This document shows, piece after piece, positions 7,922 to 10,260 of a stretch of DNA of 10,260 bases. The DNA is taken from contig PJRA01000263.1 in assembly GCA_016987375.1 (NCBI GenBank), positions 3,091,972-3,102,231 of the forward strand, read 5' to 3'. The stretch comes from Brachionus koreanus (Eukaryota; Rotifera; Eurotatoria; Ploima; Brachionidae). The notes under the pieces were generated by a model. The model saw nothing but the letters and a program-made list of their open reading frames with translations. It had not been told where the DNA came from and made no database searches. Numbering within the stretch: the first letter of the stretch is position 1; each line of letters begins with the position of its first letter. Position numbers and translations under genes: made by a program.

Positions 7922-9088
7922 ATGCTTGCATTTGTAAATTTTTTGGCAATAAAGAGCAAAACGTGCCTAATATTATTCTTATTGAGTGTGATTGAAACTG
8001 CTTTTGGCTTGAAGAATGACTATAATTTCGATTTTACTGTTCGACAAACAAGCTTTTGTTTAAGACAATGCACAATAAACTCTACCCAAAGAAGTAGCAC
8101 AATAAGAGCCCAAAGCTTGAACAAATTCGATGCATTATGCAAACAATTGCGTCCGATTAATTCGACTTTAGAGGCTTCGCAGTACTACTACAGTTCACAA
8201 TTAACATTTGATCGAAACACAGGCACTAAGTACAGCGTTTTTATTTTTGACTTTTATTTAGTCAGTGGAGATGTATACATCGATTTTACTCGTTTTAATT
8301 TAGCTAATATCCATAAACAACTCAAACCTGAGAGTAATAGTTCGCTAATAATCAGCCTGGTTGCCAATCAGTTTATGACTTTTCGAATTTTTAATTTACC
8401 AAGCCGCAAGTCCATGTTTTTGAGCAATGTAAAAATTCTGCTTAATGGAGCAGCTAATTTGGACTTGATAGAAAAAAAAGGAGATCTATCAATAGAAGTA
8501 TACCACTCGCCACTGTATAACTACTCGCCAGATCGTACAGAATGGCTCAAATATTTGCAAAATCTAATCGGAATGAAAATTAGTGGCTACGTGGAGTATT
8601 TGTCACAATTTTGCCATGTATCCCACATTCGAATTGATCTCAATAAAATGGTTCATAATATGCATAATGTGAAAAATTTTCAAGATTTCGTTGAGCCTTT
8701 GGAAAAAATGCCAGGCATTGGTAATAACATGGACAGCGAGCTTACTCAATACTATTTTGGCAAAAAATTCTCTTTAAATGTTAACGAGTCTGAGTTTTTG
8801 CACGATTTTGAAAAGACCAGAGAATACTTTGCCGTTAATCTAGAACCTCATATATTTCTGGATATCGGCCATAATTTGGACGAAAATGAAAATTATTTAA
8901 AAATTTTTATAAAAAAGTGTGATGTAGCCAAAATTTATAATCTAATTCTTTTTGTGAATCAACTCTCTGACCAAAAGTCTAGTGAACACAGGCCCAAAAA
9001 GCTCATTTTGGACGAAAACTACTGTCAAATAAAAGTATACGTATGTCAAAATTTTTTTATTTATTTTAGAATCAAAAAGCTAAATTAA
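7922..9088 (+). CDS. Gene C: secreted or ectodomain protein of unknown family, possibly incomplete at 3' end
   Basis: A single 388-codon open exon, by far the longest uninterrupted frame in the window. I do not recognise the family. Codon use is mixed and typical of real coding DNA. An in-frame TAG lies at 7904-7906, so this ATG is the first one available unless the exon is entered through the acceptor ending there. Residues 1-29 look like a signal peptide (basic Lys11/Lys13, hydrophobic 14-24, cut near Gly29). The mature part has N-glycosylation sequons (NST at 53 and 80, NSS, NYS, NES) and paired cysteines (Cys46, Cys50, Cys73, and a C-terminal pair in YCQIKVYVC), as expected of an extracellular fold. 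The composition is rich in Phe, Asn, Leu and Tyr. A good donor (gtatgt) lies at 9041 in phase 0 after residue 373, and after it the frame becomes low-complexity. The real protein may therefore continue in another exon, for example after the ttgtgttag acceptor ending at 9181, which adds only six codons. Confidence 0.75.
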   Translation: MLAFVNFLAIKSKTCLILFLLSVIETAFGLKNDYNFDFTVRQTSFCLRQCTINSTQRSSTIRAQSLNKFDALCKQLRPINSTLEASQYYYSSQLTFDRNTGTKYSVFIFDFYLVSGDVYIDFTRFNLANIHKQLKPESNSSLIISLVANQFMTFRIFNLPSRKSMFLSNVKILLNGAANLDLIEKKGDLSIEVYHSPLYNYSPDRTEWLKYLQNLIGMKISGYVEYLSQFCHVSHIRIDLNKMVHNMHNVKNFQDFVEPLEKMPGIGNNMDSELTQYYFGKKFSLNVNESEFLHDFEKTREYFAVNLEPHIFLDIGHNLDENENYLKIFIKKCDVAKIYNLILFVNQLSDQKSSEHRPKKLILDENYCQIKVYVCQNFFIYFRIKKLN

Positions 9089-9567
9089 GAATTTTTTTTT
9101 TCGCTTGGATTAGTTTATTTTCAATTTGAATTTAACCATTTTATCAGTTTTTACTAAGATAAATTTTTTTTTTTGTGTTAGTGCTTAGATAAAGTAATCT
9201 AGAAAATAATCTTTTAAAATTTCAACCTAACCAACAGATAAAAAATTAATCATATTAATATTTTATTTTAAATTAAAATTCTATTTTTAATTAAAATAGA
9301 TGTAATGGATCATTTAAATCAAATTAGAAAATTTTTTTCATCTTTGTTAATCTTTATTTTATATGAAGAAAATATACTTATAAAATACAGATATTTTCTC
9401 ATCAAAATTAAAAAAAAAATATTTCAAAGAGTGAATTGAAGCGAAAGCATTTAACTTTATCATTGATCTAAAAATTACTATTAATTTGGTTTTACTTTTT
9501 AAATATTATTAGATTTACTCAGAATGTCATGAAATTTTTTTTTCTAAAAAAAGTCTTTTGATTTGTT

Positions 9568-9580
9568 AAGTCACTGACTT
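9568..9580. repeat. 13-nt perfect palindrome
   Basis: The sequence aagtcactgactt has 6-bp arms around a single central base. Flanking words (gtctttt at 9551-9557 on the left, aaaagac at 9587-9593 on the right) are also complementary, so a longer imperfect stem can form around it. It lies immediately before the first unit of the 27-nt direct repeat. Confidence 0.5.
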
Positions 9581-9582
9581 GA

Positions 9583-9781
9583 TTTGAAAAGACCTTTGAA
9601 TGACTTTTTATTTAAGTTTTCCACAAAAAATACTTTATTAGAGAGACAAAAAATTCTTTAAATAATTTAATTGAATTAATTTTAACATTTAATCTTTTAA
9701 TTAAAATTTCAACTTAAAAAAAATGTAATTAATCATGACTTTTTAAAAAAAAAATTTGAAAAGACCTTAAAATGACTTTTT
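9583..9781. repeat. 27-nt direct repeat, two copies 172 bp apart
   Basis: Positions 9583-9609 and 9755-9781 match at 25 of 27 bases. Each reads tttgaaaagacctt, two variable bases, then aatgacttttt. The 10-mer atgacttttt also occurs at 9735-9744 and 10193-10202, so four copies lie within about 600 bases. The unit is not purely A/T, which makes chance less likely than for most repeats here. It may be the repeated end of a degraded mobile element or a local duplication. Confidence 0.55.
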
Positions 9782-9908
9782 TTTTGACTTTTGCACAAGT
9801 CTGGATTTGCTTTTGAAAACAAAAATTCCATATGCAAAAAAATGAAAAATTAAATACAGTTTAAATATTTTAATTCAATTCAAGTGTAAAGCTATATTCA
9901 TTAATTAG

Positions 9909-10112
9909 CTTTATGTGGTCCCGGTGACAAGATTTCAGGCTTCTTAGGGCCTTACGGCGTCAAGGAATTTTGGCACCTTAATTTTACTACATTAGACCAT
10001 TTAAGTAAGATTGAAGTTGTTGATTAATGTTTTTGAAATTGACACAACAGCTCATACATCAGCAGTTATAATGCTTGATAAATACTCGCTTGTATTAAGC
10101 TCACATTGTTAA
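9909..10112 (+). other. Two candidate exons of an unidentified gene or gene fragment
   Basis: Positions 9909-10004 are markedly less A/T-rich than their surroundings and open in one plus-strand frame, reading LCGPGDKISGFLGPYG and on through an EFWHLNFTTLDHL segment. A strong donor (gtaaga) follows at 10005. Removing a 46-bp intron to the acag ending at 10050 keeps the frame open for twenty more codons (HTSAVIMLDKYSLVLSSHC) to taa at 10110-10112. A possible acceptor (ttaattag) ends at 9908. There is no in-frame ATG, so this would be an internal plus a terminal exon, or a fragment. The pattern of a Gly-rich loop, aromatic strand and Leu/Ile strand suggests an extracellular beta-sandwich, but that is only an impression. 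Joining it to gene C would need an intron of almost 900 bp, unlike the other introns here, and the phase at 9908 does not match the donor at 9041. Confidence 0.35.
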
Positions 10113-10161
10113 AAATTAGGTTTAATTGAGTTCTTAAAATAACTAGTAAAAAATATTTTAA

Positions 10162-10167
10162 AATAAA
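10162..10167 (+). terminator. Poly(A) signal after the candidate exons
   Basis: A canonical aataaa lies 49 bases after the taa at 10110-10112. The spacing is similar to that for gene A and supports reading 9909-10112 as the 3' end of a transcript. In A/T-rich DNA the hexamer alone is weak evidence. Confidence 0.3.
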
Positions 10168-10260
10168 AAAGCTTTTAACACTCAAAAACCGGATGACTTT
10201 TTTGACCCTTTTATTTAAATCCTTTTTAATACTTTTTTTCAATGAAAATAAAATTATTTT

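Larger units (their letters stand above)
9089..9908. other. A/T-rich stretch after gene C, no gene seen
   Basis: There is no open frame of note on either strand and no canonical aataaa soon after the gene C stop. Two hairpins stand out. At 9264-9298 an imperfect A/T-only inverted repeat has 16-nt arms and a 3-nt loop. At 9363-9402, atgaagaaaatat pairs with atattttctcat across a 15-nt loop, with one bulged base. A palindrome and a direct repeat in this stretch are listed separately. Confidence 0.5.

Noticed and set aside
9041..9069. 29-bp intron at the end of gene C (gtatgt to tttag)
   Set aside because: It is well below the 50-68 bp of every other intron in the window and leads to a low-complexity tail, so splicing to a farther acceptor or no splicing is more likely.

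Overview
The window is A+T-rich animal nuclear DNA with compact spliced genes. All three supported genes are on the + strand. Their introns are very short (50-68 bp by my splice reconstruction), use GT-AG borders, and are separated by 1-2 kb of A/T-rich DNA with no recognisable gene. A metazoan-type alkaline phosphatase with a secretory signal and a GPI-like tail rules out a prokaryote. The base composition and intron size fit a small invertebrate; a monogonont rotifer such as Brachionus is my best guess, but that is inference from genome style, not from a diagnostic marker.

Layout. 1-160: a G+C-rich island, mostly a degenerate 13-bp tandem array, ending abruptly in A/T-rich DNA. 160-1527: no gene seen; it holds one copy of a 26-nt dispersed repeat. 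1530-2546: gene A, three exons, TATA box and poly(A) signals, encoding a 255-residue single-pass membrane protein of unknown function. 2547-3576: intergenic, with the second copy of the 26-nt repeat. 3577-5824: gene B, eleven exons, encoding a complete 546-residue alkaline phosphatase with every catalytic and metal-binding residue that I could place. Its poly(A) signal overlaps its stop codon. 5825-7921: an A/T-rich stretch with a strong 55-nt hairpin just after gene B and one possible transmembrane-coding exon (7243-7347). 7922-9088: gene C, a long open exon for a secreted, N-glycosylated protein or ectodomain of unknown family, possibly continuing by splicing from 9041. 9089-9908: A/T-rich, with two hairpins, a 13-nt palindrome and a 27-nt direct repeat. 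9909-10167: two short candidate exons plus a poly(A) signal that look like the 3' end of a gene or a gene fragment.

The three main genes do not form an obvious pathway. What they share is location: gene A is membrane-inserted, gene B is predicted to sit on the outer cell surface by a GPI anchor, and gene C enters the secretory pathway. Separate TATA-like boxes and poly(A) signals suggest independent transcription of genes A and B. I found no tRNA, rRNA, CRISPR array or intact transposase gene.
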